Source of the DNA: Phaeodactylum tricornutum CCAP 1055/1
Lineage: Eukaryota > Bacillariophyta > Bacillariophyceae > Surirellales > Neidiaceae
Direction: 5' to 3'
Length of the DNA: 64,000 nucleotides
Assembly (NCBI RefSeq): GCF_000150955.2
Contig: NC_011693.1
Location: 428,047-492,046 of the forward strand
Below are positions 40,965-52,590 of this stretch, in pieces. The position numbers and the translations under genes are program-made. The notes beneath the pieces were generated by a model that was not told the origin of the DNA, made no database searches, and saw nothing but the letters and a program-made list of their open reading frames with translations. The first letter of the stretch is position 1. Each line of letters starts with the position of its first letter.

Positions 40965-42401
40965 CTTTTGAAGATCAAGCTATGGAGTTAAAGAACATGA
41001 GAGTAGAAGCGCAAGCTTGCGAGGCAACAATGCGAAGGCGCAAGGTTGTTCCCGTAAGACCGCATTTGTTATATGTATCCTGTATGTTCTGTATGTCTAA
41101 AGTAAGGGCAGGCAGGTGGGGGAAGGCTTTCATTTCCATGATGTTCAACTCGCAGCTACGACGTACAGTAAGTTGAATACCTATGTAATCAGGGGAAAAT
41201 GCAACATTGGAAATTGTCCCCCTAAACTAAAAGGCCAAGATAGGATCGAAAAAATAAAATGGAAGGACAACTATTTTGATAAACCAAACCTCCTACACAA
41301 TCTCTACTGTCTCATTGTCAGCCCATACTGTAGTAGTCCGGATTTGGACTGTTTGTTTCCTGGCGGCCAGTCAAGAAGCGTCTGACGCGCGTCGGGATCA
41401 ACAAACGACCTACTAACAGTACGCCAAAACAAGATCAAGAAAGAGTTGTGACAACGCTGCCAAACAAATTGGCTGGATCGTCGTATCAAGCTGCTTCGTG
41501 TTATATGCAATCTGCGACCGAGAATGATGTCGTAGCGTATCAATAGTACAATCGTGTCGTAAGAACGAGCCACGTAATGAGAGGTTGCAACAGGTTTGCC
41601 TCGAAATCGATCTTTGGCCTACTGTAGGCAGCTCGCGGGGATCGACAGACTCGAGCACGACAACGGGTTGTGAACAAAAGTTGCAATCAGACTAGGGCAC
41701 ACCTACAGGTCAGTCTGTGCTTTGTGTTTTCTATCCTTTAGGTTCTGTAATTTCTCTCCATGTGTGTGTGCTGTGACGAAAGGGGTGTCGCAACCCACAA
41801 TCCTATTTGCTCGAGGGTAGATCTCGATGGGAGCAAATCAAGTCTTTTTAACTGCAATCCGAGCATACACACTCGTCTCATGAGTTTTATGGCTAATCTA
41901 AACCAAACCGTTTTGACCATACGCCGTCTCAAATTGTCTTGGCTCTGTGTTTCTTGCTCAGGTGCCCTAATTATAATGTATCTTGAAGCATACAGTGACG
42001 TCATTTGAGACGCTGATTTTGTAATTGATCCACCGTTAAAAGGTGGACCGCCGATGGAAACCAAATATCTCCAACACTATGCCGCGAACTTTTAATTTAC
42101 TCAAGATGCAGTCGGCTAAACATTCCAACTTTCAAGCTTTGTTTTCTCGTCTTCGGGGTCCATGGTAGTTTTTCTCATGTCTGTGAAAAGAGCGGTCGTC
42201 CTGCTAAACTAACAACGATCATTGGACGATTCAGTAGTGGCTGAAAACTTGGTCGAGGGGTCGAATCTCCTTCAGAGAGTGGGAGAATTACAGAGGGCTT
42301 TATATTCTATTCTCTTATTCTATGATAAGTAGCTAGGCACGATGCACACATGGTCGAAAGACGTACATTGATTTATAAACGAAAACGCGTAGACTATTTT
42401 C
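40965..42401. other. Convergent intergenic region, about 1.4 kb
   Basis: The longest gene-free stretch, between the 3' ends of the MFS and AAA-protease genes. Small frames exist on both strands but none shows a domain or start context of note. No repeat or RNA gene recognised. Confidence 0.45.
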
Positions 42402-45077
42402 TTATGCGAGGCCTGGTGTAAGAACACCATCCAGCTCAGTATTATCAATTTCTTCTTGGGGCTCTTTCTTTTTCATCGGCCCTCGACCGCTTACGTATTC
42501 CTGGTACGCGCTGTCACCCTGAAACGGACGGGCCCCAATTAGATCGACCAAATCGTCGTGCGTAATCGTTTCCTTTTCCAAAAGTAAGTTGGCCACCATC
42601 TCAACTTGTGCTTTCTTCTCCGTCATCAAGTCTACAGTCCGCTGGTAGGCCTCGTCTACAATGGCGCGGGCTTCGTCGTCCATTGCTTCGGCCGTCGAGT
42701 CGGAGTATCGCTTTTCACCCGGCCCGGCATTATCGTCTCTCGGGAAAGAAAGTTGACCGACTCGACTATTCATTCCGTAGTCCTTGATTGTGCTGTAGAC
42801 CAACTGCGTCACCCGTCGTAAGTCATCGGAAGCACCCGTTGTCACGCGTCCAAAAAATACCTCCTCAGCCGCTCGTCCAGCTAATGCCATACAAACGAGG
42901 TCCATTATTTGCTCTTGGCTGCGCAAAAATACTTCTCTTGGCAAGTATTGAGCAAATCCAAGAGCACCGCTCGTTCGAGGGATAATTGTAACCTTTAGCA
43001 ATGGATCGGCATGTTCCAGGAACCATCCAGCAACAGCGTGTCCAGCTTCGTGGTGCGCTACGATACTGCGCTCTTCCGTGCTCATGATTTTGTTGCTTTC
43101 CAAGCCGCCAATAATACGATCTGTTGCCGTTTCAAAATCCACAATTGTGACGGACTCGGCCTTGCGACGCGCTGCAACAATCGCCGCTTCGTTACATATA
43201 TTGGCTATATCGGCACCAGCGAACCCGGGCGTCAACCCAGCTAGTCTACCCGCGTATTCTTTTACCTCACCTTCCAATTTGATGCCCCGCAAATGAACCT
43301 CAAAAATTTCTTTGCGCCCTTGCAAATCGGGTCGATCAACGGTTATTTGTCGATCAAAGCGTCCGGGACGAGTCAATGCCTGATCAAGAATGTCGGCTCG
43401 GTTGGTACCAGCCAGAACGACCACCCCGGTTGTCGGCGAAAACCCGTCCATTTCTACCAGTAGCTGATTCAATGTGTTTTCTCGTTCATCGTTACCACCG
43501 GAAAAACCGCCACGTCCACGTTGGCGACCGACGGCGTCTATTTCATCGATAAAGACAATACAGGGAGCATTTGCTCTGGCTTCTTTAAACAGATCACGGA
43601 CACGTGACGGTCCAACACCAACAAACATTTCAATAAAGTCGGAACCGGATATACTGTAGAAGGGCACACCCGATTCGCCGGCGACTGCTTTCGCCAACAG
43701 CGTCTTTCCGGTTCCAGGAGGCCCACACAGCAGCGCGCCCTTTGGGATTTTGGCGCCCAGTTTTGTGAAGCGCTCCGAGTTTTGTAAGAAATCCACAAAT
43801 TCCATGATTTCCATTTTTGCCTGTTGGCATCCTGCCACATCTGCAAAAGTCACACTGACGTCTTCTTTGGTGATTTTTTTGGCGGTCGATTTGCCGATGG
43901 AAAATATCCCACCAGCCCCTCCTCCCCGACCGGCAGCGCCGGCTCCTGGTATTCCAGACAAACCACGGGATCCAAAATACACTGCAGCTACAAAGGCCAC
44001 CATCGGAAGTGATTTGAGCAACTCCAACGTCCAATTGGTCCGGGACATGTATTGAACTTCAACCCAGTCTTCGGGATGAACATGGGCCTGAGCCTTGGTC
44101 AGTTTTTCTTCTAGAGATTCGACGCTGCCAATGAAAAAGTAGAAGGACTTTTCTTTCTTTCCGTTGGAGTTGGGAGAGGCCGTGAGTCCATTTGTGGTAT
44201 TCGAAGATCCCGCAGTTGTCTCAAACGCCATTTGGGTGTTATCGTTGGCAGACGAAGACCAGTTCTCCGAGGAAATGCTATTATTGTGCAAGCCCGGTTC
44301 GTTCACACCAACGACATTGGACACCTTTGCGTTGGGTTTAAGGACAACGCGGGCCATTTTCTTATTGATGACTTCCAATTTTTCCACCATGCCCGTGTGC
44401 AAAAGCGTATTGCGGAAATCAACAAACGTGATCTCCGTCCCCATATCTCGCTCTTCCTGTTCGAGCCACTGGCGGAGGGTTACGATGAGTGCAAGGAGAG
44501 CAAGCAGACCTGGAAGATTGGCCGTATCGTCGTTGGGAGGTGTTTTTTGTCCTTTTTTACGACTGTCGTTTTGCTTTTTGTGTTCGTCCTTCTTCTTATC
44601 CTTGGCACTCAAACGCTCCCATTTTTCACCATCGGGCTTGGATGTAGTCTTTTCAGATGACTCCCCACTGGTGGTATTCGTCTCCGAATCCTCACCATGC
44701 TTGGGCTGATACTCATCTTTGGGAAAGAAATCTTGGAAGCCACGCGGAACCTTGGCGAGTAACCAATCGTACGATAGCGACGGTAAAACAGCCAGAGATT
44801 CTTCCCATGACGATCCGATAAGTTGAGGAGGAGGAGGTACCGAAGCCGAGAGTATTCGGGGTTCTCGCTGACTGTGAGCACGATGATTACTTCGCCTCGT
44901 GCAGTTCTCATTGGGGGCGCTCGTACCACTGTCACTCGTCGAGGTGGACAGGGGCCGTAGCACACCTCCGAGAGCCTGCTTCGAAAAATGAATTCGAGAA
45001 GCAGCGGAAGAAAATGACATGTCATGATTAGCTCGCTTTAGCGATCGGGAGAAGCCCCGAAGCACAAGACTGGTCAT
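42402..45077 (-). CDS. Mitochondrial m-AAA protease (AFG3/FtsH family)
   Basis: 891 residues, single exon. ATP-dependent zinc metalloprotease of the inner mitochondrial membrane, which degrades unassembled proteins and processes some precursors. N terminus is basic and Ser-rich ([18 protein letters not shown]), a mitochondrial presequence. Two membrane helices ([18 protein letters not shown], about residue 185, and [17 protein letters not shown], about residue 350) flank the intermembrane FtsH_ext domain. Then come Walker [10 protein letters not shown] (about 452), Walker [13 protein letters not shown] (about 506), the SRH region [20 protein letters not shown], and the zinc site [12 protein letters not shown] (about 675) with the third ligand region near [14 protein letters not shown]. 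Length and the two-helix layout match AFG3L2/Yta10-12 rather than the plastid FtsH or i-AAA types. Confidence 0.93.
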   Translation of the reverse strand: MTSLVLRGFSRSLKRANHDMSFSSAASRIHFSKQALGGVLRPLSTSTSDSGTSAPNENCTRRSNHRAHSQREPRILSASVPPPPQLIGSSWEESLAVLPSLSYDWLLAKVPRGFQDFFPKDEYQPKHGEDSETNTTSGESSEKTTSKPDGEKWERLSAKDKKKDEHKKQNDSRKKGQKTPPNDDTANLPGLLALLALIVTLRQWLEQEERDMGTEITFVDFRNTLLHTGMVEKLEVINKKMARVVLKPNAKVSNVVGVNEPGLHNNSISSENWSSSANDNTQMAFETTAGSSNTTNGLTASPNSNGKKEKSFYFFIGSVESLEEKLTKAQAHVHPEDWVEVQYMSRTNWTLELLKSLPMVAFVAAVYFGSRGLSGIPGAGAAGRGGGAGGIFSIGKSTAKKITKEDVSVTFADVAGCQQAKMEIMEFVDFLQNSERFTKLGAKIPKGALLCGPPGTGKTLLAKAVAGESGVPFYSISGSDFIEMFVGVGPSRVRDLFKEARANAPCIVFIDEIDAVGRQRGRGGFSGGNDERENTLNQLLVEMDGFSPTTGVVVLAGTNRADILDQALTRPGRFDRQITVDRPDLQGRKEIFEVHLRGIKLEGEVKEYAGRLAGLTPGFAGADIANICNEAAIVAARRKAESVTIVDFETATDRIIGGLESNKIMSTEERSIVAHHEAGHAVAGWFLEHADPLLKVTIIPRTSGALGFAQYLPREVFLRSQEQIMDLVCMALAGRAAEEVFFGRVTTGASDDLRRVTQLVYSTIKDYGMNSRVGQLSFPRDDNAGPGEKRYSDSTAEAMDDEARAIVDEAYQRTVDLMTEKKAQVEMVANLLLEKETITHDDLVDLIGARPFQGDSAYQEYVSGRGPMKKKEPQEEIDNTELDGVLTPGLA

Positions 45078-45915
45078 GGTATGTAGAGAAGTGTTGGAAA
45101 ATGCCTTTCTTGGGAGGAACGGACAGCACAGATTTGTCGAAACCTCGACAGATGGGTAAAATGTTCGACTGACCGTCCACTAGCGAAAGAATGCTTTCCT
45201 CCTCCTTGACTGACTGTAAGGTATCAAAGAAGATAGCCGTAATGGACGCGACAAAAGGATGAGATTGGAGTGTACAGTGTGTCAGGTAGGATGACTGAGA
45301 AGCACAGTGTTCTGCTTTATCGTCGTTGTGTCACGGTGCGGATGGAAACGTTGTATTTCGCGTGTCCTGCTTCGTGCTTCTGTTACGTAACTACCTTCCT
45401 TCTTTGCCGTTCTGCGGGTGTGACATCCAAACGAGGGTTAAAATATAGGGTTCAGTCGTAGACTGACTGTTAGAGTCATTGTCAACGAACAATATTTTAC
45501 ACAGACCGAGAAAGGCCACTCTCTGGTGATCCACACTGAGAAATATCGGATCGCGATTCAATAGTAGCAACGAGTATTTCCACGTTATCCAAAAATGCCG
45601 TAGCGACAGACAGTTAAATAATAGTATGACATATTATTTTTATTTAACAACAGAAGAACATGCCAGTGTCAACAGCACAGCAAGCCAATTGTCAAAAATT
45701 CCAATTTTGTGACGAAAAGGCGAGAGACCAATCTTGAACGGAATCAAATATCCCGCGGCCATCGATCCCGGCAGGTTCCGTTTATGGAGCCGTTGCTCGT
45801 ACATGATTGTTATGAGATCGGAAAGCAATCTAGTCAGAACATTACTGATTGTGCACCCCAGTGTGTCTCCATCTTGATATAGCAGCGATCGAAACGCTAA
45901 AAAAAGTTCCTGGAC
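45078..45915. other. Divergent intergenic region
   Basis: About 840 bases between the protease gene (-) and the next plus-strand gene. TTACAGTCA (minus-strand sense) lies at 45211-45219 and a TGACTGTTA variant at 45464-45472. Confidence 0.45.
45211..45219 (-). promoter_or_regulatory. TTACAGTCA element upstream of the m-AAA protease
   Basis: 134 bases before the protease ATG, in the gene's orientation. One-base variant of the TCACAGTCA set. Confidence 0.3.
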
Positions 45916-47737
45916 ATGGCAGCCCTAAATCGTCCCACACAGGCAACGTACGAAATTCACGAAAGCGTCAAGGTGGATACATCCGGTAAGATGCGGACTC
46001 TCGGCACCAGCTGGCCTTCCATTGCAAGTTAACGGCAGCTCATTGATATCCACAACGAGCATTTTTTTCTCGGATCTAATCTTTTGTATGCTTTCTTCTT
46101 GACGGTTTCCTTTTCGCTGACGTTTTCTTTGACTTCTTTGTCCCATCGAATCCGTAGACAATGAAGATCACACGTTCTGGTAAGAAAGCTACGTTGGTCT
46201 ATACGACGCATCTTTACACATGCATTCATTGTCGATGCATTTCTCACAGCAAATTCTCTTTTGTCTCTTGCAGTGGAATCATGTTTCCGATTAAAGCCAA
46301 GGCGGTGTTACCGATGGAGCGAGTTTTCATTCGTTCGATCGCGGTGCGCGGACAACTGGGGCCCTTGACGGTCTGGATCACAAAACCGGAGGCATCGCCG
46401 GACGACCACCAAACGTACACCTTTCGATTGAACGCTCGCCATTGGGATAAAGTATACGATCACACCTTGCCATCATCTCAACGAACGTATCAAACACTCC
46501 ATTTAGACCCACCTATCGAATTGCGGCCTGGGCAAGTTCGGGCCCTGTACATTCATTCGACGTTGCCGGGGGATGAGGCAATCGTTTATGACAATTCCTA
46601 CCCCACAGCCCGCCGGCCCGCCCGACCCCGTTACGAAGATTCCATGATTACCATCTTTAGTGGCAAGGCACACTTGTCACCCACACCCTTTGGTCAGGTA
46701 CGTAAGAGGTACACACACACACACGCACATATATATATATAGTCTCGTATAGCAGGGAATGCGAAAGCAGGCTAGGAAGGCTTGGACCGCTCAAGGCTCA
46801 AACGTGCCGCTCTTATTATATCTGCACTCATCCACATTGTGCGTGCTCTACTTTGCAGATGCCCATTTGGGGTTGGGGCAACGCGTGGCGTGATCACCGG
46901 GAGTTTGTTGGACAGATTGAATACGGTGCCGTGTTTCAGCTATGGAATCCCGCTTGCCACGGTAACTTTGGTACCGAGTTTGATCAGTGCGTTCAAGCTA
47001 TGCTCGCTTGTCAACGGCGCAACGAGTCCCCCATCTGTCGACTACCCGACGAGTGCTTGTACTATATTTTAAACATGTGTCGGTGGGACTGGTTCCGCGA
47101 CACATCCGATGGTATCAAGGCAGTGAAACGGTTTCGCAGACGACAAAGACGGGAACTAGAATCGGAAGTCGCCCGCCTGCGTGCAGAACAAGCCGAGCAA
47201 AATCGTTTAAATGCCGAGAATCCTACCGGACGACGAAGCGCCGAAAGCGATAGTGATATGTATTACGATGCCGAGGAAGAAATCGAGGACTCCACGGCGA
47301 TGGATACTTCGAACCATTGTAGCAATCGAGCTGGTGTGGCCGCTCAAGCCTTGGCGGCGGTCCCAGAGATATCAGAAACACACTCGGGCGATGCTGACGA
47401 AGATGAAGGGAACCAAGGTGATGTTGAAGACGTCGAGGATGATGACGATGATGAGGAATGGAACGAAGATGAGGAGGAGAATGAAGACGACGAGGATGAC
47501 CTAGATGACGATGGAAACGAATCAGACGAGAGCGAGTGGGAGCGTGCAAACGGTTACCGAGCAGATAATACAGTTTTCACGTATCGAGATGTTTCATCCG
47601 ACGAGGAAAGCGAAGGAGACGAAGCCCGTACGGCAGCCGAAAGACAAGCGTGGTTTCGCCGACATTTTGCCCGCATTCATATTTTGAGGGCATTGGCACG
47701 AGGAAACGATGGTACTGGAGAGAACATGCAGATGTAA
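45916..47737 (+). CDS. Uncharacterised protein with CRWDWF motif and acidic tail; 22-nt micro-exon
   Basis: Model: 45916..45985, 46158..46179, 46274..46697, 46859..47737; 464 residues. All phases agree only if the 22-nt micro-exon (encoding most of DNEDHTFC) is included. Residues 30-175 look like a beta-sandwich (VFIRSIAVRGQLGPLTVWIT, WDKVYDHTLPSS, ELRPGQVRALYIHS). The next block has MPIWGWGNAWRDHREFVGQI, FQLWNPACHGNFGTEFDQCV and RLPDECLYYILNMCRWDWF, the last with an F-box-like feel. I recall this block from diatom predicted proteins; no function known. The C terminus is a long Asp/Glu-rich, likely disordered segment with an Arg-rich helix before it. The intron 3 carries (AC)n and (AT)n runs at about 46711-46741. 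Confidence 0.7.
46158..46179 (+). other. 22-nt micro-exon
   Basis: Flanked by CCGTAG and GTAAGA. Needed to bring exon 1 (phase 1) and exon 3 (phase 2) into one frame. Confidence 0.65.
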
Positions 47738-48045
47738 GTAGACGCTCTTTGAAATGCGCTGCGAGACGGTGGACGGCCGTATTGCTGTTTAAAGTCTTGT
47801 TGCTTCCCTACTTGACTTCTAGTTAGAATCCCCTTTCGCGTGGACGCTTTCCATGGAAAGAGTAGAAAATAAACGATGAGGTCCCAAATGGTGCTGGAAA
47901 TGATAGCTAGAGAGAAAGTACTATAATTGTTGGCTGTGACGAGAAGTTTTCGATTTGTAGTTAGCATCCAGGATATATAGGGAGCGTACGTGACTGATGG
48001 ATCCCGTTGTGCCGGTAGGGTCCAATTGCCTTCGGCGTTTCCAAA
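47738..48045. other. Intergenic, about 310 bases
   Basis: 3' flank of the acidic protein and promoter of the mitochondrial carrier gene, both on the plus strand. Nothing else seen. Confidence 0.4.
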
Positions 48046-49257
48046 ATGTTGTCGACAAAAATGACCATGGCGTCGGCATCTACCACGAAGGCGACACCGC
48101 CCGAAACTGGTGACGATACACCCAAGCCAGATTCCGAAGCTCCAACAGCTCAGACCAGGCGAAAGCCTGCGGTCAAGACAGCTGCTGATGTTACTGCGGA
48201 CGTAGGGCGTCGCATGATATGCGGAGGATTGGCCGGAATGATTGCCAAGGTGTGTCTGCGCTTTCCTGTCGAATGTTTTCTGAATACATGCCAAATGTAT
48301 GAATGTGATTTTTACGTCTCCTTCGAATTGTTTTCACTGCATCGAAATTGTTAAGTTTAGCCTGCACGCGTGAACCCTTCCAAAACCATCCACCTATACT
48401 CAGGCACAACTTCTTGCTCCTTTGAATCATACTCTTAGACGGCTACAAATCCGCTGGAACGGATCAAAATGCTGTCGCAAACAGGAGAACACAGCGGATC
48501 CAACACAGTTGTTGGCCTTTATCGAGACATCCTTCGTAACGAAGGGGTTGTGGGCTTATGGGCGGGCAACGGTGCCAACTTGCTCCGCGTGTTTCCAGCC
48601 AAGGCCATTGTCTTCAGTAGCAATGATATATACAAAAAGACATTGCGAACGACCTCTCAAACACCTTCCGATCAAGCACTGTCAACGCCTCTTTCATTTT
48701 TGGCCGGGGGCTTGTCGGGAATGACGGCGAGTGCCTTAACCTACCCCTTGGATTTTGCCCGCGGAAGGATCTCAGGAAAGCTGGGAGCTGCTGGCAAGAA
48801 AGCCTACGGGGGAATTTTAGAAACAGTCCGTCTGACGGTAAAGGACGAAGGATTCTTGGCGCTTTATAAGGGCGTCACACCGACACTGATGGGTGCAATG
48901 CCCTACGAAGGTATCAAGTTTGGAACTGTGGGGGTTTTGGAATCCATTTTTCCTCACGAGGGCGACACGCCGCAACCTCTCAAGAAAATGCTATACGGTG
49001 GTCTCGGCGGAATCATGGCGGGTCTCATTACGTATCCCAATGATACCATTCGGCGATTGCTTCAGCTACAAGGTAGCCGAGGAACCTCTGTACAATATGC
49101 AGGGTATTGGGATTGTGTGCGACAAACTTACCAAAAAGAAGGCATCCGTCGTTTTTATCGAGGTCTGACAATCAATTTGATACGAATGGCTCCCAATGCT
49201 GCTGTACAGTTTGGCTCTTATGAATTTCTCAAGCAATGGTCGGCCAAATGGTTCTGA
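48046..49257 (+). CDS. Mitochondrial carrier family protein (SLC25)
   Basis: Model: 48046..48249 joined to 48439..49257, 340 residues, one 189-nt phase-0 intron. Three tandem carrier repeats are seen, each with the P-x-[DE]-x-x-[RK] signature: NPLERIKM, YPLDFARGRI and YPNDTIRRLL. The matching GLWAGNGANLLRVFPAKAI, ALYKGVTPTLMGAMPYEGIK and RFYRGLTINLIRMAPNAAV follow them. The N-terminal 55 residues are polar and Thr/Lys/Pro-rich. Overall layout resembles the CoA/adenine-nucleotide subgroup (PYEGIKF, AGNGANLLRVFP), but the substrate cannot be fixed by eye. Repeat 3 has Asn in place of the usual Leu after Pro (PNDTIRR), a variant seen in nucleotide carriers. Confidence 0.88.
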
Positions 49258-49544
49258 AAAGATATATTCCAGTGCGTTTCGTTTCCTTGGCGCAGACGAC
49301 AACGAAATTCCTCCATCCACATCGTTCGCATCATCGATACACGGCTCCGGTGACTTTGAAAGTTGAATGTCCGTCAAACGACTTCTCACTTACAGCGGGA
49401 TAAACCTCCACCTACTGAATTTGCCCGTACGTACACTGCTCTAACAAGTATAGAGATCGTATTGACATGAACTTATTCGTGTACAGTAATACTTCTTTCT
49501 CCTGACGAACTGTAAGTAAATACTGTAGTGTTGTAGTTGCGCAG

Positions 49545-50354
49545 TCACGCCGTTGGAGCGGAAGGTGCTTCTTCCAAAAGGGAGCTTCCACCAGTCCCCC
49601 TCGTCCCTCGACCATTTTCTGCCCGTGCGGCATCCGATTCCAGCGTCAGATTTTCCATATTCGTCAAAATGATTTGTGGCGAAGGACCAACGGACGAATC
49701 CGATTCATCCAAATCCGATCCTTCTTCTTCGCATTCGTCGAGTGGCTGTAGGGCCGCTTCCCCACCAATCGACACGGAATTGGCACGGGATGCGTTGGAC
49801 GAACGCACGTCCGAAAAGGCGTGTACATCCTCCAGCGTGTCTTCTGTCATACGCTCGTTGACGGGTGGAAGGTTGACGAACTCACGACTGTTGTGGAGTT
49901 TGCGTGCCTCGGCGACTTCCTTACCGTAATCCAATTCTTCGAAACCGGCACGGTCAGTCAATAGATCGTTGTCAAAGTAGTCTTCGAGACTGCTGATTGA
50001 GGAATTTTCCGTCACAGTTGTCTTATGCGTCCGCGTGGTTTCTGTCTTCATCGAGGGTGATCGCGATCGTGATCGCGAGATGTTGTCTCCAGACTTGCGT
50101 CGCACGTGATGATGCTGCGCGACTGATCCGGCCAGATTTCCGCTGCTTCCCGACAATCGTTGCGGAACCCGCGTGGCGTGCATACGACCCGGGGGTAAAT
50201 TCAAACCATTTGGATCATTATCACCTGTAATACCGCTGTTGCTCGACTTGAGATTGGGACTGAAAGGATCTTCGGGGTTGAACGACTCTTCGCGGAGCAA
50301 GGCTGCCGTCGCGGGGCCTAGAGTTTCTTGTTTGTTCGAATTCTCAGCGGACAT
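49545..50354 (-). CDS. Low-complexity Ser/Asp/Glu-rich protein of unknown function
   Basis: 269 residues, single exon, ATG at 50354. No recognised domain. Short landmarks: EESFNPEDPFSPNLKSS (NPF-like), an RS stretch RKSGDNISRSRSRSPS, and SSISSLEDYFDNDLLTDRAG. The rest is polar and probably disordered with many potential phosphosites. The frame is clean over its whole length and codon use resembles the neighbours, which supports it as a real gene. Confidence 0.5.
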   Translation of the reverse strand: MSAENSNKQETLGPATAALLREESFNPEDPFSPNLKSSNSGITGDNDPNGLNLPPGRMHATRVPQRLSGSSGNLAGSVAQHHHVRRKSGDNISRSRSRSPSMKTETTRTHKTTVTENSSISSLEDYFDNDLLTDRAGFEELDYGKEVAEARKLHNSREFVNLPPVNERMTEDTLEDVHAFSDVRSSNASRANSVSIGGEAALQPLDECEEEGSDLDESDSSVGPSPQIILTNMENLTLESDAARAENGRGTRGTGGSSLLEEAPSAPTA

Positions 50355-51559
50355 AATTAATACGTCAGCGAATCCTGAAAACTTGATTTCGATCGTTTGG
50401 TCGGTATCAAAGTATCAGGGTCTGGAAGGATGTTGGACCCTTCGAAAGCCTTTCAAAAGAAGAAAAAGGCTAGAGTTTATGTTCCTTTTCAAGCGAAAAA
50501 CGTACACGTTCACGTCCCCTGTAACGAGTGCGACGCTTACGGTAGCAGAGGAACTAGACAATGAAAGACTGAAAAAAGTTTAGACAAGGGTAATGACTAT
50601 CAGTGACACAAGAATATTGTCGACACTTCGGCACTAATCCCAACGCCCCCAAGGTCCGCAACACGGGTTCATGGGCACACAGTTTTCCCGCTTACATTAG
50701 GGCAAACGCACAAAGTCGCAGTCGCAAGAACGGAAGCGTCTCGTATCACTAACAAGTCTGTAAAAGTTGCGAAAACCCGGAGGTAAAGCAGTCCTTCAAA
50801 AACGACTGGAAATTAATAGTAATAGTAGTTACATAATAATCTACATTATTCCGGGTACCTTATCTCTTCATCAAATCGAAATTCTGAATGTCACGCGATA
50901 AGGTCCCAATCGCGTTCTCATCTTTTTCGGTGATCCGTAGGACTGTAAGTGTCCACACCAAAACCCCACAACCCTAAAATTGGTCCTCCAGAAACAGCCC
51001 TTGTTGTGGAGGCCTCATGGAAGCTCGAGAACACTCTGAACTCACGGTCAGTTAGGGTACTACCGTATTGCGCTTGATTGATCTCTGCCCGTCTTTGAGC
51101 AATACTCACAGCCAGTCGGAATCATCAAGTATTTTACGTTTACGTTTGCTGAATCCCCTAATTTGTTGTTTCCTACAAGCAGTTTATTCGAACATAAAAA
51201 ACGATGGTGAAACGTCGATCCAAACGCAAGGCCGCTGTGCTCGAGTCGCTTTTGGAAAAAGGAAAGCTCCGACGGAGTGCCCGAAAACGCGCGCTCAAGG
51301 AAGCCGATGCCAAGATTTTCGGTGCAGATTGTGGCATTTTGCCAAGCGACTGATCGCTCGTTAAGGCCTCGACTATTCCAGGGCGGTAAGAATATGTCTG
51401 CTAAACCAGATACAGTTGACATTGCCTCGCAAACACGACTAGAGCATTTGGTTTCGTCTTTCTCAGCACGCGCGACTTTCCCAATTGCAATCCTTTAGGG
51501 TACCTCTGGGATTTGTCTGTGGCTATCCATTGGCGGGCGGGGAACTCTACGGCGGCTCC
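50355..51559. other. Divergent region with probable 5' UTR intron
   Basis: Between the low-complexity gene (-) and the gene at 51560 (+). A strong donor (GGTAAGAA, intron from 51386) and a pyrimidine-rich acceptor (TTTCGTCTTTCTCAG, ending 51466) outline an 81-nt intron in the 5' leader. A 49-codon ORF with good start context lies upstream of it. Confidence 0.4.
51204..51353 (+). CDS. Short basic ORF, possible uORF
   Basis: 49 residues from an ATG in good context (AAACGATGG): MVKRRSKRKAAVLESLL and RRSARKRALKEA are strongly basic. It sits in the probable 5' leader of the gene at 51560. Either a regulatory upstream ORF, a micro-protein, or chance. Confidence 0.25.
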   Translation: MVKRRSKRKAAVLESLLEKGKLRRSARKRALKEADAKIFGADCGILPSD

Positions 51560-52129
51560 ATGTTCGCCCGCTCGGCGGCATCGGACACGTTACAGGGAAG
51601 AGCAATCCAGTCTGTCAACGAAAAATGGGGAGAAGATGCGCTGAAAAGGTCCGGGCGAGAGAGTTTGGGATTACCGGTATGTAAGAAAAAGTACAAACCT
51701 TTTAATTTTCCTGTTGTGATGCGAAAAGACGGACGACTGGAAGTTAAAGTTGTGCGAATGTTTGGCTGCAAGTGTCATCATGAGCCTCGTAAAGCGGTGA
51801 TTGAACGATATGGACAACGGAATGGATGGGAGCCCTTCGGACAGTGGAGTCTGCGGAAGGCTGAAGAAATGGCACGTTCCGAGACCATTCGACTCAACCA
51901 AGCAGTGGAGGATAGCGTCACAACAGTATCCGTTGACCTTGTAGATGAAGATGAGGATTCGGTGACTTCCGAGTCTTCAGAAGACGCTTCTTCGCCGCAT
52001 GTACGTGTTGCTCAGAATATGTGTCTCAATGGAGCATGCGCGTGGAAGATCAAATCAGCCTACGACGATATTTACAAAGAAATCCATGGACACACCGAGT
52101 CAGAAGCAGAAGACAACCAAGACTGCTAA
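51560..52129 (+). CDS. Uncharacterised Cys/His-containing protein
   Basis: 189 residues from the first ATG after the leader intron (MFARSAASD). The frame is open further upstream to about 51443, without an ATG. A compact block around residues 40-95 has LPVCKKKYKPFNFPVV, LEVKVVRMFGCKCHHEPRKA and QRNGWEPFGQW. The Cys-x-Cys-His-His cluster could bind metal. An acidic segment (DLVDEDEDSVTSESSEDASS) and a final Cys-containing helix follow. No family recognised. Confidence 0.45.
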   Translation: MFARSAASDTLQGRAIQSVNEKWGEDALKRSGRESLGLPVCKKKYKPFNFPVVMRKDGRLEVKVVRMFGCKCHHEPRKAVIERYGQRNGWEPFGQWSLRKAEEMARSETIRLNQAVEDSVTTVSVDLVDEDEDSVTSESSEDASSPHVRVAQNMCLNGACAWKIKSAYDDIYKEIHGHTESEAEDNQDC

Positions 52130-52590
52130 CACCATTTTATGCTTTACTAGCACTCCATTCAATTTTGAGCAGAGCCGGTTCGATGGAAATGGTTCTTTGG
52201 CTTTTGTGGATGTGCCCGCTTCACACTAGTCGACCGTTGCAGCCATGTTCGATGTCTTTGAATGACCCGAGGTGGAGGTTCGGTGATGCATAATTGCTAT
52301 CCGAGCGCTGCCTGGGCGACAAAAAGACTTGATCGCAGCGGAGCATTTCGTAGAATGTCGAGAGTCTGGCTGGCAGGCAGTCATAGTTGCGCGCCTGTAA
52401 TTTTTGCACTGTAGAATGCACAAAAAGCTATTTACACAACTGTTGCAAACGAGGTCGTTACATAGTTCCTGTTTTCTCAGTCAAATGAAACTGGATCGAG
52501 CTTCTTGGACAAGTGGAGAAGAAATGACTATCTTTGTTTGGTCAACTCTAGTGTGTCGCGGAAACAGACGTAGACGTGCAGTCGGAGTAC
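52130..52590. other. Convergent intergenic region
   Basis: About 460 bases between two 3' ends; no coding frame with support. Confidence 0.4.

Noticed and set aside
42245-42280. GGTCGAATC resembling a tRNA T-loop
   Set aside because: The TTC of a T-arm and the matching acceptor and anticodon stems are missing.
46711-46741. (AC)n(AT)n run considered as a regulatory element
   Set aside because: Simple repeat inside an intron, with no further feature.
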